NCBI RefSeq assembly: GCF_019703515.2
Contig: NC_059346.1
Coordinates: forward strand, 50,141,501-50,205,500
Direction of reading: 5' to 3'
DNA from: Myxocyprinus asiaticus
Lineage: Eukaryota > Chordata > Actinopteri > Cypriniformes > Catostomidae
Length of the DNA stretch: 64,000 nucleotides
Below the pieces are notes generated by a model. That model was not told where the DNA came from, made no database searches, and saw only the letters and a list, made by a program, of their open reading frames with translations. The position numbers and the translations under genes were made by a program. Shown here piece by piece: positions 23,997-33,283 of this stretch (position 1 is the stretch's first letter; every line of letters begins with the position of its first letter).

Positions 23997-24063
23997 TTAA
24001 TTATACAGATAATTAAAATGCATTACATTATTTTGGCACACAAGTGAAGCATTCAAAAGCACG
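23769..24063. repeat. hAT-end fragment and (TA)n tract
   Basis: TAGGGCTGTCAATCAATTAAA and GATTAATTAATCCAATTAAT are the terminal part of a teleost hAT-type repeat. They are followed by AT-rich DNA and a (TA)n tract at 23930-23988. No second end is visible. Confidence 0.5.
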
Positions 24064-24426
24064 ATATATTGAAGCAACATCTCAAGACATCAGCCAGGAA
24101 GTTAAAGCTCGGTCACAAATGGGTCTTCAAAATGGACAATGATCCCAAGCTTACCTCCAAAGTTGGCAAAATGGCTTAAGGACAACAAAGTCAATGTAAT
24201 TGAGAGGCCATCACAAAACTCTGACCTCATTCCGATAGAAAATTTGTGGGCAGGACTGAAAAAGCCTGTACGAGGAAGGAGGCCTACAAACCTGACTCAG
24301 CTACACCAGTTCTGTCTGGAGGAATGGGACAAAATTCTAGCAACTTATTGTGAGAAGCTTGTGAAAAGCTACCCAAAATATTTGACCCAAGTTAAACAAT
24401 TTAAAGGCAATGCTACCAAATACTAA
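24064..24426 (+). pseudogene. Tc1 transposase C-terminal half
   Basis: From 24139 the frame is open for 95 codons to TAA at 24424-24426: ...[20 protein letters not shown] then LIPIENLW, ending KQFKGNATKY. The catalytic Glu is in PIENLW. The second Asp lies upstream in a different frame (KMDNDPK, about 24128-24150), so at least one frameshift separates them. No N-terminus, hence non-functional. Confidence 0.85.
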
Positions 24427-24652
24427 CAAAGTGAATGTAAACTTCTGACCCACTAGGAATGTGATGAAATAAATAAAAGCTGAAATAAATCATTCTCTCT
24501 ACTATTATTCGGACATTTCACATTCTTAAAATAAAGTAGTGATCCTAACTGACCCTAAAGCAGGGAATGTTTTCTACGATTAAATGTGAAGAATTGTGAA
24601 AAACTGTAAATGTTTGAGTTTAAATGTGCATGTAAACTTCTGACTTCAACTG
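24064..24652 (+). mobile_element. Tc1 transposon B, 3' half in opposite orientation to A
   Basis: It begins abruptly inside the transposase (ATATTGAAGCAACATCTC, corresponding to ILKQHL) and runs to a complete right end: inner repeat GTGAATGTAAACTTCTGACC (about 24430), outer repeat GTGCATGTAAACTTCTGACT then TCAACTG and TA (24653-24654). Same family as element A, opposite strand. The 5' half is absent. Confidence 0.88.
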
Positions 24653-24662
24653 TAAATATATA

Positions 24663-24850
24663 CACTACCGGTCAAAAGTTTTGAAACACTTGACTGAAAT
24701 GTTTATCATGATGTTGATCTGAAGGTGTAATTCTTCAAAACATAATTCCCATATTTCCATTTCTATTATTCCATAGTTTTGATGACTTTACTATTAATCT
24801 AAAATGTAAAAAAAATAAATAAATAAATAAAAATAAAAATAATAAAGTAT
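24663..24850 (+). repeat. Tc1-like terminal fragment (CACTACCGGTCAAAAG type)
   Basis: After TA (24661-24662), CACTACCGGTCAAAAGTTTT then GAAACACTTGACTGAAATG is the terminal repeat of another common fish Tc1-like family. It is only 10 bases from the end of Tc1 B. The rest has decayed into A-rich DNA. Confidence 0.6.
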
Positions 24851-24954
24851 ATTTACACAAAAGTAGCTGCTAGTAGTATGTTAATCTTTTTTTAATTTTT
24901 TTTATACAATGAAAGTGACTAGTGACGGAGGCTGTCATTCTGCCTAACCTCTTT

Positions 24955-25053
24955 ACTGTTCCACAGAATAAAGAATGTCATATGTGTTTGGAACAATATA
25001 AGAGTGAGTGGCTTATGCCCGAATTTACATTTTTCGGGGAACTATCCCTTTTA
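24955..25053 (+). repeat. TTAA fold-back family fragment
   Basis: GTTCCACAGAATAAAGAATGT ... GGAACTATCCCTTTTAA matches the right arm of the family (compare 36355-36441). Single-ended relic. Confidence 0.55.
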
Positions 25054-25908
25054 ATGCCCCTGTTTGGGAATCACTGAGCTAGAGTGCCAGCATTTGCCAG
25101 CACTGATGCCCAGATAGCCTTGGTTTGAGCAGTGGCGTGTACACACAGACAAAAAATCAACCAGCCAACCGCACCCCTCTTTGTCAGCCATCGACCCCAT
25201 TAGCAGTTTGGGGTCTGCGTAAATTATGCAGGAGCTTAAATTCATTTTTAAATTTTAATTGTGGGCTGTCTGGATATGTGCATTAAAGGAATCATCCTAA
25301 GTGATTCTCAGCATCCTAGGCTACATTTAACTCCTCATTACGGAGCTCTGGAAAGTACTTGTGAGAGTGGAGAAGATGGATGGGAGGGGCGGCTGCTTTC
25401 TCCCTTGAGAGCCTTTGTGTGGAGCTCTCCAACAACCGCTGGGCCCCTTGGTGGATGGAGTAAGGAGACCCACTTTAGCCTCTGCATCTGCAGCTCTAGG
25501 GGGTAAAATTATCTGCCAAGTGAGCCCAAGCAAACAGAGCCCCACATTGCAATCATCAGAAATTAACCCACATTTAGCTACCATGAAATCACCTAGTGCC
25601 AAACTGATGTTTGTCTGCCACTTTGGGTCTAGTGAGAACATATCCTAAACATGAAATAAGGCTGCAGTGGTGTCTTAAGGCTGCAATGCTGAATTTAATG
25701 CTAAATAAAGGCTGCATAAGAAGTTCTATAATCAATCATTAGTAAAAAATAGTACAGTAGCATGTACTCTGCCTGACCTCTGTAATATACAGAATGCCGT
25801 ATCTGCAGGTATTCTAATGAGTTAAAAACTATTCTGCAAATTTAAAGTCAATTCAGGACACTTGTATTATCTTGGCAAATCATTTCCAGGTTATATATTA
25901 CTTCCAAA
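25054..25908. other. No gene recognised; GC-richer island
   Basis: 25330-25650 is less AT-rich than its surroundings and open for 77-104 codons on both strands, but the frames overlap each other and match no family I know. It is unlikely to be coding. Confidence 0.4.
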
Positions 25909-25970
25909 TCAAAAGAGAGAGAGAGAGACACCTCTCTCTCTCTCTCTCTTTCTCTCTTTCTCTTTTGATT
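25909..25970. repeat. (GA)n/(CT)n imperfect palindrome
   Basis: TCAAAAGAGAGAGAGAGAGA is followed after four bases by a CT-rich run ending CTTTCTCTTTTGA. The two halves are complementary, so this can form a hairpin or cruciform of about 28 bp per arm. Confidence 0.85.
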
Positions 25971-27292
25971 GATTTTTTTTTAATTATTATTATTACATAT
26001 TTAATTTGTATCATTTATTTGTTATTTATAATTGTTATATTTACTTATTTTCTGCATTTTGACATTATTTTAAAGCACATTTTCCTGAAATTCTCATTAC
26101 CATAATGTGTATGGATGTTTTACACATTTCCCAATGGTAATTCTCATTAGATTGGATTCCCATTACTGTAACACAACACTATATATACTGTATATATACA
26201 GTAATTTTCTTTTGATTTTGGGCTGAAATATGACTGGGACAGGTATTTGACAGGTCTCATTTGATTCACCCAAATGGACAGGAGCCAAATTATGCATGGG
26301 CATATACCACAAAGGCTACATCATAAAATAAACATGAAGCGGATAATGGCCAGTTGTCTCCCTTTGCCCTCTTTCACCAATTTCCACCAGTGTCCCTTTT
26401 GACAGCCACAACACATTCTCCACACTGATTTCTGTCACCTGTCATTAAGCATTATCTTATCATTTTATAGATCTGCATACAAATTACCTCTAATCTACTC
26501 ATGTATAAACAAAGAGCACCAGGACTAAGACGTCTAAGGAATTATGCAAATTCAAGGGGCCGGACTGGGGGCTTGTTTGCCCTCTAAGCAGCCCATATTA
26601 AACAGCTCATCTGGCTGAATTAGGCGTTTCGAGCCAAAGTAGGTTTAATCCTTTATGAGTTTAGCTATGCATGAAGAGGTACGCAGCCGCTGGTGCCAAC
26701 AGCACTGTCTGTACCGCAGATACTGAGTGACACTGAAAACTTTATTGACCGATTTACATTTTGACAATATCGTCCGTTTATTACTCAAGAACATTTTTCA
26801 TATCATCAAATGTTCACCGCAGCCGCGGAGCTAATTTCCACTATCCAAGGTCAAGATTAAATATTATTGGGCATAATGAGGAATAAAGGCTTGGCCATTC
26901 TTCTTACAATAAAGGGCCATGTCAGAGCAAATTCAACTCTTCATTTAAAAGGAGACATTTTGAGATGAGCTAATTGTAAAAGTAATGGGAAAAAGTAAAA
27001 CTCTATAAAGGTTAAAGGGTCATTGGAATCATTAAAATGAGCTGTAGCTTCACACTACAGGCTCTTGAGAACACATAAAAGAAGTCCTTTACAAAGCCCA
27101 ACATAGTATATGCTCACATCTACTCAATAAGGTTCTAATTAGAACTGGTGCCTGATGACATAAGCATAGAAAGAGCTTTATATTCTCTAGTTCTTTTGAA
27201 AACCATATATATGCTGCTGCTTTTAAGGTAGTTTATGCACAACAAACAAAAGTTAAGGGAATTTCACAGACAGTGATGATGCTTTTCAGCCT
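25971..27292. other. Long non-repetitive stretch, candidate unique non-coding DNA
   Basis: From about 26340 to 27230 I see no recognisable repeat and no credible open frame. The stretch contains many homeodomain-type TAATT/AATTA cores and an ATGCAAAT octamer-like site (about 26545). This is the longest unique-looking interval near the DIRS element. Regulatory function is inference only. Confidence 0.35.
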
Positions 27293-27439
27293 TGTAGTGA
27301 CACTAGGGGTCACTATTGGGAGCCCCAAACACCGCTGCTTTTTTAAAAAAAGGCCAATGAGAATTGGCGAGTGGAATTTGCATGCCAGTCCCCCGGACAT
27401 ACTGGTATAAAAGGAGCTGGTATGCAACCACTCATTCAG
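27293..27439 (+). repeat. DIRS left inverted terminal repeat
   Basis: GTAGTGACACTAGGGGTCAC at the outer edge and GGTATGCAACCACTCATTCA at the inner edge have near-perfect reverse complements in 30600-30746. The arms differ by a few substitutions and a small indel in the A/T run, so the copy is not brand new. Confidence 0.92.
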
Positions 27440-27440
27440 A
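27354..27440 (+). promoter_or_regulatory. DIRS promoter: CCAAT, octamer, TATA box
   Basis: Within the left terminal repeat lie CCAAT (27354-27358), an inverted CCAAT (27363-27367), the octamer ATTTGCAT (27376-27383) and TATAAAA (27406-27412). The TATA box sits about 23 bases after the octamer and an initiator-like TCAGATT (about 27436) about 30 bases beyond the TATA box. The gag start at 27673 lies about 235 bases downstream. This is a textbook RNA polymerase II core arrangement; activity is inferred. Confidence 0.65.
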
Positions 27441-27672
27441 TTTTCTCTTCGGAGCCAAGCGGTTCTATTCATTGAAGCTGAATTCATCCGCGAATTTCAT
27501 TCACCTCATCTGCTGGATTCTATGCCGCATTTCAGCGGCTTCTCCCCCTCTGCACCCGTGGAGTGCAGAGAACGCCCCTGGGTGCTTCAGCAGAAACAAC
27601 TAAAAGAGTATATTCTAAAAAGAGTATATTTTCTTTCTCAAAGAGCGGCACACACGGAACATCTTTTTGAAG

Positions 27673-28479
27673 ATGCCTTTCCGTTTGTGTGTTATTCCTG
27701 TTTGCGGTCGATATCTCTCCGCTTCTGATGGTCACGATCGCTGTCTTACGTGTCTGGGCACTGCCCACGCGGAGACATCGTTCGTGAATGAGTCTTGTCC
27801 TCATTGCGAGAACATGACCATAGCAACGTTGCGGTCACAGCTTGCTTTTGTAAGAAAGCAAGCCACCCCTGCGGCTTCCCGCACCGGTCCTTCTACCTAC
27901 GGGTTTGAGGCCGCGTCGGTTAGCACTGGGGGCGATTTGGGGACATCAATGGGACCACCTCTGCTGGGTATCCCCCCACCGACATCCCATTCCCCAGCAT
28001 GCTCGCTTGCCCCGATCAGGCTCTCGCACGAGACCGCCGGCCCGTCTCAGCGCGAGTTAGACTTCTCGTTCGGAGCTCCGGAAGACAATGAATTATCGAG
28101 CGCAGCATCGGAGAGCAGGCTCGTCCAGTCTGACACAGAGGCTTCAGCCGGGCTTCCTCCTTCAGGAACGGTCGCCCAGTCTCTCGCCGATGCGGAAATG
28201 ATGGACATGCTTTCCAGGACGGCCGTGAGCGTCGGGCTCGCGGTTCGACGATCGGTTCCTGGGCACGGGTGCCGTCCATGACCACGCCCCGCCCCCGTTC
28301 CTTTCTTCCCGGAAGTGCATGAGGAGCTCACAAGATTGTGGGAGGTACCTTTTACTGCCCGGTCCCAGTCTTTCAGCTCCCCCACTCTCACTACCCTTGA
28401 TGGTGGAACGGCCAGGGGGTATTCGGTGATATCCCAGGTGGATAAGGCAGGGGTATTCGGTGATATCCCAGGTGGATAA
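27673..28479 (+). pseudogene. DIRS gag-like protein, one internal stop, 3' truncated
   Basis: The ATG at 27673 begins MPFRLCVIPVCGRYLSASDG, typical of teleost DIRS first proteins. A cysteine/histidine cluster follows (C-x-x-C in CLTCLG and CPHC, with His between), probably a zinc-binding module, then a Ser/Pro/Ala-rich region. A TGA at 28279-28281 interrupts the frame. The same frame continues with PVPFFPEVHEELTRLWEVPF and GYSVISQVDK, the conserved later part of the protein, until a TAA at 28477-28479 created by a local 34-bp duplication. The usual C-terminal part is only represented by ALHAMALLQV at about 28505-28535 in another frame, where the deletion begins. The protein is presumed to bind element RNA; inactive here. 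Confidence 0.8.
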
Positions 28480-28480
28480 G
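28416..28480. repeat. 31-bp direct duplication, offset 34 bp
   Basis: GGGGTATTCGGTGATATCCC and the following AGGTGGATAAG occur at 28416-28446 and again at 28450-28480 without a mismatch. The duplication adds 34 bp and shifts the gag frame. Confidence 0.97.
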
Positions 28481-29650
28481 TCCGCAGAGACAAGCCGCCT
28501 CCGCCCTGCATGCCATGGCTCTCCTGCAAGTCTGACGAATTCCCCTGAGGAAGGACCTTCTTTCTCAGGGATGGGGCACCATCTGGCACCCACAACCAGA
28601 CCTCTGGAATCTCCACGTCTGGCCCCTGGACGGGACGCGGAAGACCTAAGTGGCCTACCACCCGCTGTGGTAGACATGATCACTCAGGCTAGGGCTTCCT
28701 CTATGAGGCGCCTGTATGCCTTGAAGTGGTGTCTGTTTGCTAAGTGGTGTTCTTCCCGACGCGAAGACCCCCAGAGATGCGCAGTTGGATCAGTGCTTTC
28801 CTTCCTGCAGGAGAGGTTGGAGGGGCAGCTGTCCCCCTCCACCTTGAAGGTGTATGTAGCTGCTATTTTGGCTCATCATGATGCAGAAGATGGTAAGTAT
28901 TTGGGGAAGCACAACTTGATCATCAGGTTCCTGAGAGGTGCTAGGAGGTTGAATCCCTCCAGACCGCGCCTCGTCCCCTCATGGAGCCTCTCTGTAGTCC
29001 TTCGGGGTCTACAGGGAGCTCCCTTTGAGCCCTTGGAGTCAGCTGAGCTTAAGTCATTCTCTTTGAAGACTGCCCTCATGACTGCGCTCACTTCCATCAA
29101 AAGGGTAGGGGACCTGCAGGCGTTCTCTGTCAGCAAATTGTGCCTGGAGTTTGGTCCAGGTTACTCTCACGTGATTCTGAGACCCCGACCGGGCTATGTG
29201 CCCAAGGTTCCCATGACTCCTTTTATGGATCAGGTGGTGAACCTGCAAGCGCTACCCCAGGAAGAGGTTGACCCAGCCTTGGCGTTGCTGTGTCTGGTGC
29301 GAGCTTTACGCATCTATTTGGATTGCACGCAGAGCCTTAGAAGCTCCGAGCAGCTCTTTGTTTGCTTTGGTGGACAGCAGAAAGGAAGCGCTGTCTCCAA
29401 ACAAAGAATCGCCCACTGGGTCTTTGACGCCATCACGATGACATATCAGGCTCAGGACGTGCCACCCCCTGAGGGATATGAGCCCACTCCTCCAGGAGTG
29501 TGGCGGCCTCCTGGGCCCTGGTCAGTGATGGCTCTTTTGGCAGACATCTGCAGAGCAGCGGGCTGGGCAACACCCAACACCTTTGCGAGGTTCTACAATC
29601 TCCGGGTTGAGCCGGTCTCATCCTGTGTATTGGCAGGCACAAGCAAGTAA
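28460..29650 (+). CDS. DIRS tyrosine recombinase, open frame with catalytic motif frame-shifted
   Basis: An open frame of 396 codons. The first about 65 codons are residual gag/RT sequence around the deletion junction (about 28535). The recombinase proper begins near 28657 (DMITQARASSMRRLYALKW), with the SAM-like N-terminal domain followed by the catalytic domain. TSIKRVGDLQAFSV (about 29091) carries the first catalytic Arg. The expected H-S-x-R box is not in this frame: it is found as AHSSRSVAASWAL at 29482-29520 in the +2 frame, between two compensating indels (near 29475 and 29530), after which ADICRAAGWATPNTFARFYN returns to frame with the region of the nucleophilic Tyr. The translated protein thus lacks His and the second Arg and should be inactive in DNA cleavage although its frame is open. 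Confidence 0.8.
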   Translation: MISQVDKSAETSRLRPACHGSPASLTNSPEEGPSFSGMGHHLAPTTRPLESPRLAPGRDAEDLSGLPPAVVDMITQARASSMRRLYALKWCLFAKWCSSRREDPQRCAVGSVLSFLQERLEGQLSPSTLKVYVAAILAHHDAEDGKYLGKHNLIIRFLRGARRLNPSRPRLVPSWSLSVVLRGLQGAPFEPLESAELKSFSLKTALMTALTSIKRVGDLQAFSVSKLCLEFGPGYSHVILRPRPGYVPKVPMTPFMDQVVNLQALPQEEVDPALALLCLVRALRIYLDCTQSLRSSEQLFVCFGGQQKGSAVSKQRIAHWVFDAITMTYQAQDVPPPEGYEPTPPGVWRPPGPWSVMALLADICRAAGWATPNTFARFYNLRVEPVSSCVLAGTSK

Positions 29651-30421
29651 GTTCCGGCACATCTGGCCAGGTGTACCACTTGTGCATAGCGCCTTCCCCC
29701 TCCCTTGAGGTGAAGACGTGCCCTCTTGACTCCCAGTCATGTTCACAGACTGTGATCCCTGGATGACTTTCCTCCTTAGCCCTCTGGCAGTTGAGTTTGT
29801 GGAGAAACTCACTGACCGGCCCAGTATGTGCGCTAATGAGCCCCTGTACTGAGGTAGGTGCTCCACATGTGCTGGTTCCCCGAAGGCGACCCCATGTGAT
29901 ATCGTCTGCAAAACTGTTTCCCTGACGGCAAACTGCGTCTTCCTTGGGCAGAGGCCCCTCTGCCCCCAGTCGCCATGCTCTATAGAAACTCCTCCCCCTT
30001 CGGGTAGGACCTACCATGGGACCTCTCCATATGACATACTTCCGACAAGACTCGGTAAGACCATGTGACGTATTCCACTCAAAATACCCCCCCCCCCCTT
30101 TTGGGCGGGGTGTGGTCTCCGTGGTGTCTTCCCCTTGGGAGGGACACCCCCCCACGCAGACACTTATGGCTCCCAGTCAGTTAACAAATTCCACTCTTTT
30201 TGGGGAGAAAAGTGAGGGAAAAGAGGCCTTGGCTGGGCTAGCCTGTCCCTGTAGTTGGGCAGTCGACTTGTTCCTGATGGACCGTTCGACGCCCATTAGA
30301 GAGTTGGGGAAGGTTACTTGATGGCCTGGTGCACTGGCTACGAGGCACACAGCAGTCTGCCCGTCACACACCACCAGTTCACGTAACACATTTCAGCTAG
30401 TTGTGGCGTTTTGTATAGGGA
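29651..30421 (+). other. DIRS 3' untranslated region
   Basis: Non-coding part between the recombinase and the internal complementary region. Contains CTGACGGCAAACTGCGTCTTC and a C-run (30088-30098). The 240-codon minus-strand frame here (29433-30155) is an antisense shadow with no family resemblance. Confidence 0.65.
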
Positions 30422-30525
30422 CCCCTAGTGTCACTATATCGACACAATGTCAAGTGAGTGACAGATAGGGAACGTCCTGGTTACTTTCGTAACCTCCGTT
30501 CCCTGATGGAAGGAACGAGATGTTG
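30422..30525. repeat. DIRS internal complementary region
   Basis: 30422-30452 (CCTAGTGTCACTATATCGAC then ACAATGTC) is a direct near-copy of the right terminal end 30731-30760. 30465-30525 (GAACGTCCTGGTTACTTTCG ... GATGGAAGGAACGAGATG) is the reverse complement of 30748-30806. This double relation to the element ends is what DIRS elements use to close a circular DNA intermediate. Confidence 0.85.
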
Positions 30526-30599
30526 TGTCCCTCTTGCCACAACGCTGAACTACCCGCTGAAATGGCCGGGACCTGGTCTCAGCTCCTCAGCACAAAACC

Positions 30600-30806
30600 T
30601 GAATGAGTGGTTGCATACCAGCTCCTTTTATACCCGTATGTCTGGGGGAGTGGCATGCAAATTCCACTCGCCAATTCTCATTGGCCTTTTTTCAAAAAAA
30701 GCAGAGGTGTTTGGGGCTCCCAAGAGTGACCCCTAGTGTCACTACATCGACACAATGTCTCGTTCCCTCCATCAGGGAACGGAGGTTAAGAAAGTAACCA
30801 GGACGT
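30600..30806 (-). repeat. DIRS right inverted terminal repeat and extension
   Basis: 30600-30746 is the inverted copy of 27293-27439. 30747-30806 is the extra right extension, complementary to the internal region and ending GTAACCAGGACG. The inverted repeat carries the same TATA (TTTTATA on this strand, 30626-30632), octamer (ATGCAAAT, about 30655-30662) and CCAAT sites as the left one, so it holds a mirrored promoter pointing back into the element. Confidence 0.88.
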
Positions 30807-31512
30807 TTTTTTTTATTTTATTTTTTTTAATTATTATTATTATTTTATAATTATACCATTGTTCTTTGTGTTACATTACCCTAGAATAAGTAAAAAAAAA
30901 CACTGCTTTTTCAAGAAATAATGCTGGTTTCATATTCAGCTGCTGAAGGAGTCACAGTAAATTATTCTCAATAGGGAAACCTTCTAAATGTTGGCATAAC
31001 ACGCATCTATTAGATGATAACGTAATCAATTTGAGATATGTGCTGAGGTGGACTGGGGCTCTTTTGAGACACGGTATCAATCTATCCGTCCATCCTTAAT
31101 GTGAGTGTTAACCGATATAAGCACTTATATTTGTAAATCAACTTCGTAGAATGAGTCTCAAAAGTTATTAAAAATGCAAAACCGCATTCCCTTATATTTT
31201 CAATACTATTTGTACAATAGCATTTATTTGCGCATTCAATTACAGAAATAAAATAACCAGTCTGTTTCTGTATAATGTATTTGTAAATTTTGTTATTCAC
31301 AATTCTAAGAATATTTGATACTTTTAACTGTATTAGTGAGATAAAGCTGACTGGATCAGACAGACAGTTATTGTGTTCTTTACCCCCTTCTCCCCTTCAT
31401 TTCACTGATCACCAAACCTACTTTTTCTAGCATTCTTTTAAAACTGTGGTGAGAACTAAACTGTGCTGAAACAGGAGGTTTCAGTTAAGGAGACAAAACA
31501 TTTACTATGCAG
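30807..31512. other. No gene recognised
   Basis: T-rich and (TTA)n-like tract (30807-30850), then AT-rich DNA. Nothing coding. Confidence 0.45.
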
Positions 31513-31700
31513 GGGTGTGTTTCCCAAAAGCATTATTAGCCAACTGTGGTCGCAAGTTCCATCGTTACCAATACTGTTCAACAATTTGGTGTTTCCCAAA
31601 ACCCTAGTTCTAATAAACATTCACAAACAGCATTGCACAGTTAGGAACTACAGCTCTCCAACTGTGGTTAGAAGCATAGTTCATTGTTAGTTTGCTGTTT
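31513..31700 (+). repeat. Teleost dispersed repeat (GTGTTTCCCAAAAGC type)
   Basis: GGGTGTGTTTCCCAAAAGCA followed by TTATTAGCCAACTGTGG, with GTGTTTCCCAAAACCCTAG and CCAACTGTGGTTAGAAGC repeated later. Two related halves in tandem; non-coding. Confidence 0.5.
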
Positions 31701-31860
31701 GGACATCAGTTGACTTCTCTGAGGCTTCTATATCTCTCATTCCATCTATATCTTTCATTCTGTCAAGACTTTAACCACATTTACATGCACTTAAGAAAAC
31801 TGCTTATTCAAACTTCACATAAACACAAATGCAGCCGTTTAATGGATTAAAGGCCGTTAA

Positions 31861-32923
31861 ATAGGCCCTATTATGCTTTTTGGGATTTTACATTTCCTTT
31901 AGTGTGTAATATAGTTGTTTGTGCATGTAAAAGGTCTGCAAAGTTACAAAGCACAAAGTCCATGCCAAAGGGAGTTATTCTCTCCCACAGAAAAAAACTG
32001 GTCCTGAACTGCCTGAAACGCCTTGTTTGCAGTCCAGCCATTACTTACGTGACATAGCTACATCACTATGTATCTTGAATTGTACCTCAGCAGTATAACC
32101 ACAACAATAACAAAATTGTCGATCTCAAGAGTCTTTATCAGTGGTAAAGTGAGGAGGTTTACTTATAATTACAAGCTGTAATGTTACGGCTGCTTTCCAA
32201 TGTAGTCCACGGCTAACTTGGTCAATAACTCTCTAATATCCCTGGTAATGTCCAACTGGGAATAAGCCTCTGTTCTCCGTTCATATCTCTGGCGACAAAG
32301 GGTCGGCTACACCCATTCCAGCAAAAGACGACTAACTTAGATGCACTACGTGTCTTTTACTTGAAGCTTTGTTAGTTTCACAATAATCAACAGTGTACTT
32401 GGTCCCGAAATTACAGAGTTATAACATCCCATCTGAAATGTAAGAGAGCTATAAAATAACAACTTACCACTGTGAAACGTCCTGCTCAAGTTGTGCTTGT
32501 GAAGGTGGTTCGGGTCGATCAGCTTGTTCAACTTTCATTATCGGACTCAGGCTCAACTGGTACGGCAAAACTGACGGCATTGTTACATAGATACATTAGT
32601 GTTTACAGCTGCTCAGGAAGCCTTGGGAGCTGAAACTCGGTTATGGTTAAGGGTGATACATTTACGACACATGCTCTATGTGGTTGACCAATTACAACAG
32701 ACTGGGCCAGCTGACCAATCAGAGCAGACTGGGCTTTTCAGAAAGGGGGGCTTTAAAGAGACAGGAGCAACAGAGTGTTTCAGGCAGAGGGTGAAAAGAG
32801 GTGCTGCAGCAATGTACAGTATGAGAAAAACAATGTGTTTTTTGAACATTAAAGCATGTTAATCTATTCTAGTAGACCCCAAAATAAAATTATGAACCTG
32901 TAAATTAGCATAATATGGGTTCT
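31861..32923. mobile_element. TTAA-flanked non-autonomous element (GCCCTATTATGC type)
   Basis: The left end ATAGGCCCTATTATGC and right end GCATAATATGGGTTCT are inverted relatives, each bordered by TTAA (31857-31860 and 32924-32927). The interior has GTGTGTAATATAGTTGTTTG and TGCATGTAAAAGGTCTGCAA near the left and a GACCAATCAGAGCAGACTGG block (about 32715) near the right. I recognise this as a common teleost repeat. The 87-codon frame at 32599-32862 lies inside it and has no known domain. Confidence 0.7.
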
Positions 32924-33283
32924 TTAAGAGAAAGCGCTTTAACACAAATGGCTTCTGACGGAGAATACAGCTTATCTGTCCATGTTAACGCGTAAGTGGT
33001 GTTCTTATAGGTTTTTGAAGAGTGTGGATGTCTGCAAGTGCATCAGGGGAACCCCAAAGTCTGATGTAAAGGGAAACCCCACAGTTTGATGTATCTGCCA
33101 CATTTACATACTGACACAGCTTTTGTGTCTTCAGCAGCTTTTGCGCATTAAACAGCTTTCAGGAATACGTGTAAATTAGCTATTACAATTTGATATCTGC
33201 AGAAGTTATTACTCCACCCCTGCATAACATCATTAACAACAGCTCTTTGTTGTTGAACCAATTTGGTTCGAATGATGGATGTA
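32924..33283. other. No gene recognised
   Basis: Short non-coding interval between two transposons. Ends with the TA target site of the next element. Confidence 0.5.

Larger units (their letters stand above)
27293..30806 (+). mobile_element. DIRS-type tyrosine-recombinase retrotransposon, internally deleted
   Basis: It has all non-coding hallmarks of a DIRS element: a left terminal repeat (27293-27439) that is the inverted copy of the right one (30600-30746), an internal complementary region (30422-30525) related to the outer ends, a gag-like gene and a tyrosine recombinase gene. DIRS elements copy through RNA and integrate with the recombinase in place of a DDE integrase, leaving no target duplication; none is seen. 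The reverse transcriptase/RNase H gene expected between gag and recombinase is missing. The length is about 3.5 kb, where I would expect 5-6 kb. It cannot be autonomous. Confidence 0.88.

Noticed and set aside
25261..25648. Possible exons in a GC-richer island (77-104 codons on both strands)
   Set aside because: Frames overlap on opposite strands, no family resemblance, no consistent splice sites.
28047..28683. Overlapping 204- and 173-codon minus-strand frames
   Set aside because: They are antisense to the DIRS gag/recombinase region, whose plus-strand product is clearly recognised; GC-rich coding DNA leaves its opposite strand open.
29433..30155. 240-codon minus-strand frame
   Set aside because: Antisense to the recombinase end and 3' region of the DIRS element; no recognisable domain.
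32599..32862. 87-codon frame with Gln/Arg-rich peptide
   Set aside because: Lies wholly inside the TTAA element at 31861-32923 and matches the repeat at the nucleotide level.
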